Notes: a model not told the origin generated them from the letters alone. Positions 51,741 through 62,690 are shown, counted from the first letter of the stretch. The stretch: DNA of 64,000 bases from Symbiodinium natans (GCA_905221605.1 CAJNDS010002498.1:1-64000), one strand, 5' to 3'. A program made the numbers and translations.

Positions 51741-51828
51741 CACATTGGTATTTGTAGAGTGGGCATACGTTCGGTCGCACGCAGCTGAGATTCACTGGCC
51801 ATTCCTAGTCGAGCATCGAAAGCCCTAA

Positions 51829-52132
51829 ACCATAAACCCTAAACCCTAAACCCTAAACCCCCATCAACCCTAAACCCTCTAAACCCTAAACCCCCGAAAC
51901 CCAAAAAACCCTAAACCCTAAACCCTAAACCCCCTAAACCCAAAAAACCCTAAACCCTAAGCCCCCTAAACCCAAAAAACCCTAAACCCTAAGCCCCCTA
52001 AACCCAAAAAACCCTAAACCCTAAACCCCCTAAACCCAAAAAACCCTAAACCCTAAACCCCCTTAAGCCAAAAAACCCTAAACCCTAAACCCCCTAAACC
52101 CAAAAAACCCTAAACCCTAAGCCCCCTTAAGC
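51829..52132 (-). repeat. CCCTAAA array with 31-32 bp higher-order unit
   Basis: From 51886 the unit CCCTAAACCCTAAACCCCCT + AAACCCAAAAAA repeats about seven times, so heptamers and an A-rich spacer were amplified together. Confidence 0.9.
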
Positions 52133-52135
52133 CTT

Positions 52136-52186
52136 GCTTCCGTTCCATCCAAGGTCTCGGTCACCTCGATGGGCTGGTCTGCCTCG
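52136..52186 (-). CDS. short exon candidate
   Basis: Between two heptamer arrays. GTTAG acceptor, CAAG|GCTTAAG GC donor. Reads EADQPIEVTETLDGTEARL. Confidence 0.45.
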
Positions 52187-52244
52187 CACTAACCCTACAC
52201 CCCCAGACTCCTGGGAGGATCCAAAAAGTAGATCCCCTTAATGG

Positions 52245-52430
52245 TTAGGGCTTAGGGTGTAGGGCTTAGGGCTTAGGGTTTAGGGTTGAGGGCTTAGGGC
52301 TTAGGGTTTAGGGCTTAGGGTTTAGGGCTCAGGGTTTAGGGCTTAGGGTTTAGGGCTTAGGGTTTAGGGCTCAGGGTTTAGGGCTTAGGGTTTAGGGCTT
52401 AGGGTTTAGGGTTTAGGGTTTAGGGTTGAG
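52245..52430 (+). repeat. alternating TTAGGGC/TTTAGGG array
   Basis: TTTAGGGCTTAGGG dimers repeat about ten times, a 14-bp higher-order unit. Confidence 0.9.
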
Positions 52431-52439
52431 GGGTTCCTA

Positions 52440-53590
52440 AGAGTGACCCGATTGTAGGAAAGGGTACAGGGGCTCGGGAAAGTCGACCCTTTAATTGGGG
52501 GGAGGCGTGAAACCCCAATGAACGCAGAGGGTTCAGGAAGTTGACGAAGTCGACTGCGGGATCCTTTCCCCCCAATCAACGCATCAGCTACGAAAAGCAG
52601 CGAAAATCAGTACGCAAGTATCGAAATCCCCAAGGAACGCTGGGGCTCAACATGCCTGAAAACATCATCCAACATGGTTGCTGAAGGACCTCCGCCCGAG
52701 TGAAACGCAAGCAAAGCATGGAGACAAGCCTACCAAAACTTACGAAGAAGAGGCAACCATTTCTCTGAACCTATATCGCATCGTATAGCCAGCATGGCTT
52801 ATGACACGCATGCATGGGATTGTGGACAATTCCGCCCGAGGGAAACGCAGTTTCGGTCGACTTCCTAAAAGCTTCCCCGCAGTGATTTGCCTTACCGCAA
52901 GAAAAAAGGTCAACTTTCCACGTTGCGTGTACTCTTTGGGGGTTGTACTTTTTGGATCCTCCGAGGGCTCTGGGACTGGGGCCGACGCGAAGTTCAGATC
53001 AAGGACACTCTTGCGCCCGCGGCACCGTCGATTCTTCTATGATAAACGCGCAATCGGTGCAGCCACACATGGGAAAATGATTCTTTTTCTGATACGGAAA
53101 CGGCTGATTCAGAATTGTAAGAGCCCGATTATGAAAACAGCTCTTCATAGCACAGGCCATTTTTGTTCACTGTAAAAGTCGCTTTCGAGCGACAATCGGC
53201 GCGGCGCCTGTCATCATTAAAACGGCTCGCGCAGGCAAATTGATGTGAGCAAGCGATAAACTCATGTGGACACGGGTAACATAGAGCCATATGAGACAAT
53301 ACAGAATGGCATAGAGTGATATAGAACATTGTAGAACAATATAGAATAATATATAGAAGAATCTAGAATTATTTCGAATAACAAAGAATCATATAGAATA
53401 ACAAAGAATCATATAGAATGATAAAGAATAACATTAAAAAAAGTATACAATGTGACATGAATTAATCGCTCCCAATTACGAACTCGTGGGCATCACAAGC
53501 CTCTTCTGGGACCTCTTCCTCGCCGCTTTCCAGCAAGCTGTCCTCCTCCTCGTCACCCTTCGGGGACGAATCCGGGATGAACGGGATGTT
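52440..53590. other. unique sequence, no supported gene
   Basis: Includes AT-rich AGAATAATATAGAA-like repeats at 53300-53450. A 124-codon plus frame (52801-53175) has no borders or relatives. Confidence 0.45.
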
Positions 53591-54253
53591 AGCTGTTTAG
53601 CTGTTTAGGGTTTGGGGTTTAGGGTTTAGGGCTTAGGGTTTAGGGTGTAGGGTTTAGGGTTCCGCTGGGTTTAGGGATGTGGGCCTCTACAGGGTTGAGG
53701 CATCATGCCCCGGCGCCCAAATGCCATGTCAAGCTCGACTCGACCACCCTTCAAGAGCCCTGAGCCCTGAGCCCTGAGCCTTAAGCCCTAAAACCTAAAC
53801 CCTAAACCCTAAACCCGAAGCCGCCTCGAGCCGCAGGCCAGGCCCCACTTCTGCCAGCGTCTCCGCTCCCATGGCCAGACGGTTGGCCACCTCAGCTCAT
53901 CCCTCGCAAGTCTCTGAAAGCGACTCATATAACTAGCACATAATGAAGATTAGACCCTTCTATCACAGTTTGCATAACAGTTAGAAGAGTGTATACTTAT
54001 ACTTATACGCATCACAAGTATCTTTAAGTACATAACGAAGATTAGAATCTTCTATCAGAATTTGCGAGAATGCGGCTTCATCTGCAATAACATAGTAGCG
54101 TACATAGTTCATGTATCAGAGTATCTTTACAACTACCAGTTCGGATGCTGTCCCCCCCCCTGAAGCTTTCAAGGCGGCACACCTACGAAGAACCCGAGAG
54201 GCCCTTCAAGAACATTCATTGCTCCGGCATCTTCCCGACCTTCTAAGTCGACC

Positions 54254-54359
54254 TGGGGGTCTACGACACTAGGGGACATTCAACATAGATCCCCAAAAGG
54301 AAGCGTTCCCTCAGAAATAAGGACCCCCATTAAGGTACCCCTCATGTCGGAAACCCCCC
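54254..54359. mobile_element. MITE, GGGGGT-TC family
   Basis: TGGGGGTCTACGACACTAGGG at the left, AAGGTACCCCTCATG..GGAAACCCCCCA at the right. Confidence 0.55.
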
Positions 54360-54389
54360 ACATGAAAAGCCTCTCCTGCACGAAAGAAC

Positions 54390-54470
54390 CTTGCCCGAGC
54401 CAGCGGCCGCGCTGAGCTGGGCTTGCTCCGCGTCCAGGGAGTCCAGGGGCTCCAGGGGGTCAGGGGGCTC
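54390..54470 (-). CDS. exon (27 codons), third paralogue
   Basis: After the AT-rich intron, minus reads EPPDPLEPLDSLDAEQAQL, then SAAAGSGK, donor AAG|GTTCTT. It is continuous across the point where copy 2 carries its telomeric intron. Confidence 0.7.
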
Positions 54471-54620
54471 CTGTACTGAACTTGGAACCCTAGCAAAATT
54501 TATTCTTTTTATGATGGTTTCTTAGGAACCCTAGCAAAATTTCGATTGTTTATGATGTTTTCTTAGGAATTATAGTACCCAAAAGATGAAAAATATATTT
54601 CCAAGTATATTCTGAGGCTC
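54471..54620 (-). other. AT-rich inverted-repeat intron (GA-AG), recently gained
   Basis: Minus: GGCCTG|GAGCCTCAGAATATAC ... AGTACAG|GAGCCCCC. 150 bp containing the same MITE-like element as 8432-8580. Removal rejoins phase-0 codons (LLDGL / EPPDP) as in the contiguous copy 2. Direct repeat GAGCC at the borders. Confidence 0.7.
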
Positions 54621-54695
54621 CAGGCCATCCAGCAAGTTCGCCCTGGAGAAGACCATCTCATCCCGGGTCTCCTCGCCAGCCTCTGCAGTCTTATG
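54621..54695 (-). CDS. exon (25 codons), third paralogue
   Basis: GGCCTAG acceptor. Reads HKTAEAGEETRDEMVFSRA, then NLLDGL. Confidence 0.7.
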
Positions 54696-54799
54696 CTAGG
54701 CCCACAAGGCGCCTAAACCTTTCTACAAAACCCTAAACCCTAAATCATGAACCCTGAACCCTAAACGCTGACACGCTCTGAGAAAAAGCCGCGCCCCAT

Positions 54800-54866
54800 T
54801 CAGGAGCGCAGGCCGACACGCAGGCCAAGGCGCAGCAGCGCGAGAAGCCGTCTGAGCCCGCAGAGC
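54800..54866 (-). CDS. exon, third paralogue
   Basis: ACGCAG acceptor. Reads GSAGSDGFSRCCALACVSA, then CAPE. Confidence 0.6.
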
Positions 54867-55200
54867 CTGCGTGCACCCGATCATGGTCTCAGGTGACGGC
54901 TTAGGGCTTCTTGCTTTGCTTGGGTTTCTCTCAAGGGTGAACCCGAAACCCTAAACCCGAAAGCCTATAAACCCTAAACCCTAAACCCAATTTTCAGCGG
55001 TCTATAGTAGAAGCCAAAAAGTTGGAAACTCAATAGCCTCAATCCCTGAGAGTACAGCATAGGGAATCCCAGCACTATTTGTGCTTAAAAAGGTTTCCAA
55101 CTTTTTGGGGTCCCTAAACCCTAAACCCTAAACCCTGTTTACTGCAGGCTTCAAAATGCAAGAGGACGGGGGGCAGAATCGAGGCCCTCCGGGGCCGCAC

Positions 55201-55260
55201 CTGCTCATGGGCCACCGCCTCTGACGCCATCGTGTCTAAGCCACCCAGCCCAACCATGGC
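55201..55260 (-). CDS. exon (60 bp), third paralogue
   Basis: CCATCAG acceptor, GAGCAG|GTGCGG donor. Same 20 residues as 47585-47644. An approximately 127-bp TTTAGGG array begins six bases upstream of it, absent at the copy 2 site. Confidence 0.75.
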
Positions 55261-55265
55261 CTGAT

Positions 55266-55394
55266 GGGGTGTAGGGTTTAGGGTTTAGGGTTTAGGGTTT
55301 AGGGTTTAGGGTTTAGGGTTTAGGGTTTAGGGTTTAGGGTTTAGGGTTTAGGGTTTAGGGTTTAGGGTTTAGGGTTTAGGGTTTAGGGTTTAGT
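55266..55394 (+). repeat. TTTAGGG array
   Basis: About 18 perfect heptamers, intronic relative to the 55201-55260 exon. Confidence 0.95.
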
Positions 55395-55683
55395 AAGGCC
55401 TGGGGTTTAGGAGTAAGGAGAGTTCAGGGTTTTGGGGGCTGAGAGGGGCTGCAAGACTCTCAAGCTGTGGGAGCCATGCCAGGCATGATGTGACTTGAGC
55501 GCAGGGCTTGAGGCGAAAGCTCGGAGCCCGACCCAGTGATAGGAGTCGCTTTGCTGGAAGACCTTCGCAAGGAATCAATTAGATCGAGGAGCTGGCTTGA
55601 TGAAGCGAAGATCAACTTAGCCCAAAGAAAGACCCCACAAGGGGCCGCTGCAAGGACTGCGGGCTCCTGCCATGAGCACGTAT

Positions 55684-55770
55684 GGTGACTTCTCTGAATC
55701 TTGGCCCCTTTTTTGGGTACCCTGAGTCAGAGGGGCCACCTTATAACAAGGGACCATGTTTCAGAGACCC
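55684..55770. mobile_element. MITE-like element (GGTGACTTCTCTGAA family)
   Basis: GGTGACTTCTCTGAATCTTG at the left and AGGGACCATGTTTCAGAGACC at the right. Related to 15998-16108. Confidence 0.5.
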
Positions 55771-55799
55771 CTGCTGTAGTCCAGCCTCCTAAAAAGTAT

Positions 55800-56170
55800 A
55801 AAGACGCATGTGTATGTATAAATGACAAACATGTACTAACACATAGTACAACATACGGATATGCAAGAATACGAATAACATGCAATGATATACAACAACA
55901 GAATATGCAAGGATATGCAATAGTATACAAAAATATACAATAATATGCAAGAATATGATTTATATACGGTCATGTGCACGAATATGCAAAAACACAAAAA
56001 ACACAATAACAATGTAATAGTATGCAATATACGAATGCTTGAGAAAGCAATAGCAACATACAACCACATATGATACATGATGTTATACAATGACATATAT
56101 TCATGTATCTATATACATATATACATATATACATATATACATATATATATATATATGCATATGCATACGT
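55800..56170. repeat. AT-rich ATATGCAA/ATATAC microsatellite region
   Basis: Drifted ATATGCAAGAAT-type repeats then (TATATACA)n. No gene seen. Confidence 0.7.
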
Positions 56171-56488
56171 AAAAAAGACATTGATTCTACAGATGCCCTT
56201 GTAAACCAACAGCTCTTCGAGTTGATACAGCTCCGTCGCAGAGCCCCCTCTAAAATCAGCAAGTCTGTAAGCAAAACCCCCAAACCTTGCGGACCAAGTG
56301 GAATCAAACGTTGGGAAACATATATCCCGTGCTTCCAGAACGCCTGCTAACGCAATTATGGCTCATCAACCTAGACCCTAGACCCCAAACCCTAAACCCT
56401 AAACTTAGTCCGACGAGGTCCAAGGAGCGCGAGCAGCAGTGCTGTGGAGAATGCTGAGAAGCTCCGCAGGCGTCATGTCGTCCTTTTG

Positions 56489-56640
56489 CCATGTGGGGTT
56501 CAGGGTTTAGGGTTTTAGGGTTTAGGGTTTAGGGTTTAGGGTTTAGGGTTTAGGGTTTAGGGTTTAGGGTTTAGGGTTTAGGGTTTAGGGGTTTAGGGTT
56601 TAGGGTTTAGGGGTTTGGGGGTTTAGGGGTTTAGGGTTTA
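56489..56640 (+). repeat. TTTAGGG array
   Basis: About 19 heptamers with several TTTAGGGG octamers. Confidence 0.95.
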
Positions 56641-57003
56641 GCTCCGCCCCCGCAGGCCCCCTTTCCCCCTCCTCCAAGAAAAGATGGAGAAATGACATTC
56701 ATGTAGGTTTGTATTTCAAGGAACTGCAAAAAAAAACGACAAGCAACGAAATGAAGTACGTAACCCTCTTAAGCATGAAGACAACAGATGAGGCCCATAT
56801 GGGGGAGTAGGCCGATTGGCGGGAGGGAATTCCTTGAAATGACGCGCTTAGCATCCTAAACCCTAAACACAAAGGGTAAACCCTGAACCCTAAACCCTAC
56901 ACCCTTAAACCCTAACCCTGAACCCTGAACCCTAAACCCCTAGACCCCTAAGCCCCTGAACTAAACCCCTAAACCCCTAAACCCCAAACCCTATACCCTA
57001 AAC

Positions 57004-57106
57004 CCCAATGCCGGTCCTGGGCCCCCGTCTCTTTGAACTCTGGATCTTCCAGCATGATCTTCAGGGAGTCGACACCTTCGAAGACGGATTCCACGCTTTG
57101 GCCGCC
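57004..57106 (-). CDS. exon candidate (103 bp)
   Basis: GTCTGGCAG acceptor. Reads GQSVESVFEGVDSLKIMLE, then DPEFKETGAQDRHW, ending at a GG|GTTTAGGG telomeric donor. Confidence 0.6.
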
Positions 57107-57121
57107 CTGCCAGACATGGGT

Positions 57122-57264
57122 GGGGTTTAGGGTTTAGGGTTTAGGGTTTAGGGTTTAGGGTTTAGGGTTTAGGGTTTAGGGTTTAGGGTTTAGGGTTTAG
57201 GGTTTAGGGTTTAGGGTTTAGGGTTTAGGGTTTAGGGTTTAGGGTTTAGGGTTTAGGGTTCAGG
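57122..57264 (+). repeat. TTTAGGG array
   Basis: About 20 perfect heptamers just upstream (minus sense) of the 57004-57106 exon candidate. Confidence 0.95.
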
Positions 57265-57596
57265 GCTCCAACTTGCAATTGCAGGTCTCTCGGAAGCCTC
57301 ATGCACGGAGAGCCGGCGATACCTAAGCCAAGGAAAAACGAAAGCTGGGATGGAAGTCGGTGTGCCCAAACAAGGCCTTACGGCTTCCGCCAAGTCACGC
57401 AGAGGTCACATCGCCATGAAGCTTCCTCCGCTTCTCGAGATTTAGCTGAACACGCTTGGTCCATGTCTGGCTGACTGCCACCAGGTCCTGCAGCAGAAGG
57501 GTCGGCCGTTACCCGGCATGGAGCCCCCTGTTCAGTTGACACAACTCGCGTACCCTAAACCCCTGAACCCTAAACCCTGAACCCTGAACCCTAAAC

Positions 57597-57690
57597 AGCA
57601 AGTCCTCATCCACGACGGTGGGCAGGCCCATCAGCAAGCCCCCGACGGCGTGGTATGCACCCTCGGACCTTGTCAGAGTCCAGCATGACT
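57597..57690 (-). CDS. exon candidate
   Basis: Reads SEGAYHAVGGLLMGLPTVV, then DEDLL, meeting a TTTAGGG edge. Confidence 0.5.
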
Positions 57691-57911
57691 CTAGCCTCTC
57701 CAAGCCACGGCCTCGCCACCCTCAAACCGTAAATTTGGGGTTCAGGGTTCAGGGTTCAGAGTTCAGGGTTCAGGGTTTAGGGTTTAGGGTTTAGGGTTTA
57801 GGGTTTAGGGTCACTAATCCCCAGACCCCCTAACCCACGGTCGCTGCGGTTTGTGCTTGCTGGATCAAAGGCAGTCGGTGTGGAGATCTGACCTGCTAAG
57901 CCCTTCCCAAT

Positions 57912-58030
57912 AAACCCTAAACCCTAAACATTAAACCCTAAACCCTAAACCCTAAACCCTAAAACCCTAAACCCTAAACCCTAAACCCTAAACCCTAAAC
58001 CCTAAAACCCTAAACCCTAAACCCTAAAAC
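57912..58030 (-). repeat. CCCTAAA array
   Basis: About 16 heptamers with a few octamers (CCCTAAAA). Confidence 0.95.
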
Positions 58031-58467
58031 GAACTCTCTGCCGGCATGCTGCTCACCGCTGTGTTGGGCCTGGTTCAGTCTTGGAGAGGATGGTCTTAGC
58101 TTTGGTCACTAGGCAGGTTACTACAGCACATGCATGAAAGGGGTTCCGTTGCATCGAGGGCTTCGGGTTCAAAGGCCACGAACACTGGCAACTGCGAGTC
58201 CGGCGTCCAGGATATCCGGTAGCTGTCCCGGAAGCAGAAACTCAAGCATGAACCAACTGCCTAGCCTTGCGAGCCTCAACCCCAACGAAACTCCGAAGCT
58301 TTGCCTGTGGAGCCCTAAACCGAACCTTACCGTCCCACGGCGACTGTAGAGAACTCCCTGTTAAGCTCCGTGGAACCACACTAAACACAATCTGCTAAAC
58401 ACAATCTGCTGTTCATGGTCCCATAGGGTTGATATGGAACCAAGAAACATACCTTCCCCGATCCAAA

Positions 58468-58556
58468 CCCTAAACCCTAAACCCTAAACCCTAAACCCTA
58501 AACCCTAAACCCTAAACCCTAAACCCTAAACCCTAAACCCTAAACTTTGCCCTAAA
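58468..58556 (-). repeat. CCCTAAA array
   Basis: About 11 perfect heptamers plus variants. Confidence 0.95.
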
Positions 58557-58564
58557 CCCCTTTT

Positions 58565-58664
58565 GACCTCCCCCTGAGGCCTCTTCCACCAGCCTCGCAC
58601 CGGCCCGCAGCCGCCCACACCGCTCACCCAGCTTCCATGTCAGGTCGGTGAGCCAGCGCATCTC
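58565..58664 (-). CDS. exon candidate, helical
   Basis: CTGTGCAG acceptor. Reads EMRWLTDLTWKLGERCGRL, then RAGARLVEEASGG. Confidence 0.55.
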
Positions 58665-59139
58665 CTGCACAGTAGGGTTGAGGGTTTCGAGTATGGGGCT
58701 GAGGGTTTAAGGCTAAGGTTCAAGGCACAAACAGGTTTTTGCAACTCTGCCATCTGCCATGCACCGGCTTGCGGTTTGCATGCTCTGTTTCGGCCGGAAG
58801 GGATGTGTGAGCAAAAAACACTGGGTACTGCTGTGCTCACCCTGAGGCTGACATCACCAGGTTCGGATGTTCGCGTGTGCACGGATTGTATAATGGCTAA
58901 CGGGAAGCCCGCTTTGTTGATGCTTGACACCTCCTCGGTCACACCGGAATGCACACGCAAGCCTACTAGTCAAGAAAAGCCTTTTGATACAGGAGTCTTG
59001 AACATCCTGAGCCGAAAACACTGGGTCTGTTCAAGAGAAGTTCTTTCGGACTTGAAGCGTCGGCTTTCGAACTTTGCAAAGAAAGATTCAGATCTTTTCG
59101 CATTTCCAAATTCATCATCATTTTCAGTTCATTGGTGTC

Positions 59140-61400
59140 AGTCCATTCATTTCATTTAATTTCATTTCTTTAATTTCATTTCATTTCAGTTCAGCTCATT
59201 TCCTGTAAATCACTCATTCATTCATTTCACTTCACTTCACTTCATCTCAGTTCATTTCATGTCATTTCATTTCATTCCATTCATTTCATTCATGTCTTTC
59301 TCATTTCAGTCACTTCATTCATTTCATTCATTTCATTCATTTCATTCATTTCATTCATTTCATTCATTTCATTCATGTCATTCATGTCATTCATGTCATT
59401 CATGTCATTCATGTCATTCATGTCATTCATTTCATTTCATTCATTTCATTCATTTCATTCATTTCATTCATTTCATTCATTTCATTCATTTCATTCATTT
59501 CATTCATTTCATTCATTTCATTCATTTCATTCATTTCATTCATGTCATTCATGTCATTCATGTCATTCATGTCATTCATGTCATTCATGTCATTCATGTC
59601 ATTCATGTCATTCATTTCATTCATTTCATTCATGTCATTCATGTCATTCATGTCATTCGTTTCATTCATGTCATTCATGTCATTCATTTCATTCATTTCA
59701 TTCATTTCATTCATCTCATTCATTTCATTCATTTCATTCATTTCATTCATTTCATTCATTTCATTCATTTCATTCATTTCATTCATTTCATTCATTTCAT
59801 TCATTTCATTCATTTCATTCATTTCATTCATGTCATTCATGTCATTCATTTCATTCATTTCATTTCCTTTCATTCATTTCATTCATTTCATTCATTTCAT
59901 TCATTTCATTCATGTCATTCATGTCATTCATGTCATTCATGTCATTCATTTCATTCATTTCATTTCCTTTCATTCATTTCATTCATTTCATTCGTTTCAT
60001 TCGTTTCATTCATTTCATTCATGTCATTCATTTCATTCATTTCATTCATTTCATTCATTTCATTCATTTCATTCATTTCATTCATTTCATTCATGTCATT
60101 CATTTCATTCATTTCATTTCCTTTCATTCTTTTCATTCATTTCATTTCCTTTCATTCTTTTCATTCATTTCATTTCATTTCGTTTCATTTCATTTCATTT
60201 CGTTCATTTCATTCATTTTCATTTCATTCATTTCATTCATTTTCATTTCATTCATTTCATTCATTTCATTCATTTCATTCATGTCATTCATGTCATTCAT
60301 TTCATTCATTTCATTCATTTCATTCATTTCATTCATTTCATTCATTTCATTCATTTCATTCATTTCATTCATTTCATTCATTCATTCATTCATTCATTCA
60401 TTTCATTCATTTCATTCATTTCATTCATTTCATTCATTTCATTCATTTCATTCATTTCATTCATTTCATTCATTTCATTCATTTCATTCATGTCATTCAT
60501 GTCATTCATGTCATTCATTTCATTCATTTCATTCATGTCATTCATGTCATTCATTTCATTCATCTCACTCATTTCATTCATTTCATTCATTTCATTCATT
60601 TCATTCATTTCATTCATTTCATTCATTTCATTCATTTCATTCATTTCATTCATTTCATTCATTGCATTCATTGCATTCATTGCATTCATTGCATTCATTT
60701 CATTCATTTCATTCATTTCATTCATTTCATTCATTTCATTCATTTCATTCATTTCATTCATTTCATTCATTTCATTCATTTCATTCATTTCATTCATTTC
60801 ATTCATTTCATTCATTTCATTCATTTCATTCATTTCATTCATTTCATTCATTTCATTCATTTCATTCATTTCATTCATTTCATTCATTTCATTCATTTCA
60901 TTCATTTCATTCATTTCATTCATTCATTGTATTCATTTCATTCATGTCATTCATTTCACTCATTTCATTCATTTCATTCATTCATCCATTCCTTCCTTCC
61001 TTCCTTCCTTCCGTCCTTCCTTCCTTCCTCATTGATTCTTTCAATTATTTCATTCAATGTTGCATTCATTTCATTTCTTTTGATTTGATTTCATTTCATT
61101 TCGTGTCACTTCGTTTCGCTTCATTTCATCTCCTTTCATTTCATTTCAGTCATGTCATTGCATTCATGTCATGCATGTCGTTCATGTCATTCGTTTCATT
61201 CATGTCATTCATGTCATTCATGTCATTCATGTCATTCACGTCATTCATGTCATTCATGTCATTCATTTCATCTCACTTAATTTCATGCCATTCCATGTCA
61301 TTCCATGTCATTTCATTTCATTCCATGTCATTCCGTTTCATTCCAGTTCATTCCATTTCATATCATTCAATTTCATTCATTCATTCATGCATGCATGCAT
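59140..61400. repeat. 2.2-kb 9-bp satellite ATTCATTTC / ATTCATGTC
   Basis: A 9-bp unit with T or G at one position occurs in homogeneous blocks (runs of ATTCATGTC inside ATTCATTTC), plus rare ATTCATTGC. A CCTTCC-rich tract lies at 60990-61028. As 9 is a multiple of 3, five frames stay open for hundreds of codons. Not a gene. Confidence 0.97.
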
Positions 61401-62459
61401 GAATTCATTCAGCTAAAGCAGCAATTGTAGAAATGTTGAGTTTGAGCCTTTCTTCAACAAGCGCCTGTCGCGCGAACCTCCATAACTCCAAAAACCCCAA
61501 GGAAGCAGGATGGTCTAACCATCAATGGCAGATTTCCCAGGATTCCCTGAAGGGAACCCTGCAATTTTTTCAGAGCCATAAACTCTGGCCTCTCATGGTT
61601 TGGAGCGGGGACCGTTGGCGTACGGAAGCAGCTGAAAAAGGAGGCGCTTGCGCGCTTCGGTGAGCATTGCATGTTGTGCTTCAGCATTTGCGTGCGGAGT
61701 CAGGGATCTTTCAGGACATTCTTGTAAGGGTACAGTTATGGAAGTTATGGAAAATGTGCACAGGGCTTCGTCCCGAGAGAGTTGACCGACGCTGCTGACC
61801 TTTTGGGGGGGTTTGTAGGTTTGGGCCGGCCAATTGTGGAAAACTTTTTCAAGCTCGAGGGCTCCACTTTTGATGCCTTGCAAGCCCTAAACCCTAAACC
61901 CAAAGGGCACATGCACATGTCCATTCCATCTTGGCGTGGGGGGCTCCTCTCGACTGGTCAGGTCTGCAAGGAGCAAGGAATTGTTCTGCGCTGGCGCTTG
62001 CAGCCATCGGGTTGTCGTCTCTGCCAGCGTCAAGCCTTTCTGCAGGTCCTGAGGGCTTGCTCAGAACTCCGAGAAAAAACACGGCACCGGCAGATTTTCC
62101 GCAATGATTGGGCTTGCCATTTCCTGGTTTCTTTCTACGGGAGCCCTGGACCCCGTCCTCAAGCTTGTCGCTTAGCTCGGACTGCACCCAGGTGAGATTC
62201 GTGGAGGCCTCTGAGTGGCTTGACAGCCGCGTCCAGCTCTCCATCAGCGATTCCTGGGATCGCCTGGTTGCCTGCAGCTTTACGGTTTGGGGTTTTGGGC
62301 TGCAGCTTGGGGAATCGCTGTAGTGTCGCAAGCTGCGCCATGTCGTGTAAGGGCTTAAACTATGGCGCTGTTCTTTTGAAGACTCATGGACTTCTTGATG
62401 GTAAAGGAGAAACCCCCCCAAACCCTAAACCCTAAACCCTAAACCCTAAACCCTAAGGA

Positions 62460-62556
62460 GGGCCTCCAGAGAGCGGAGGGATTCCTGAAGGGCCACGTGC
62501 ACGTCGTCGTCGGAGCCCATGAGGCCGCTGATGTTCAGCTGGCCCTGCTGCATATC
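62460..62556 (-). CDS. exon candidate
   Basis: TTAGACTCAG acceptor. Reads DMQQGQLNISGLMGSDDDV, then HVALQESLRSLEALL. Confidence 0.6.
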
Positions 62557-62654
62557 CTGAGTCTAAGAGGGTTTAGGGTTTAGGGTTTAGGGTTTAGGGT
62601 TTAGGGTTTAGGGTTTGGGGTTTTAAAAACCCTCTGCTGCATATCCTGAGTCTA
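62545..62654. repeat. telomeric block flanked by a 21-bp direct repeat
   Basis: The same 21 bp, starting CTGCTGCATATCCTGAG, lies at 62545-62565 and 62634-62654. Between them are about nine TTTAGGG units. Confidence 0.85.
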
Positions 62655-62690
62655 GCTTTCATCTGATGCAATGCTCATCTGGGGGTTTCC

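Larger units (their letters stand above)
47010..51750 (-). other. multi-exon gene, copy 2 of the tandem duplication
   Basis: Order on the minus strand: 51620-51740, 51150-51305, 50705-50905, 50460-50555, 50120-50330, 49820-49960, 48738-48823, 48380-48470, 47910-48020, 47585-47644, 47466-47526, 47261-47410, 47010-47127. The first nine match copy 1. The last four match the third paralogue at 54390-55260. Confidence 0.6.

Noticed and set aside
59259-61402. Very long open frames (up to 675 codons) reading HSF/ISF or MNE repeats
   Set aside because: They follow from a 9-bp satellite without stops in several frames on both strands. Composition, not selection, keeps them open.
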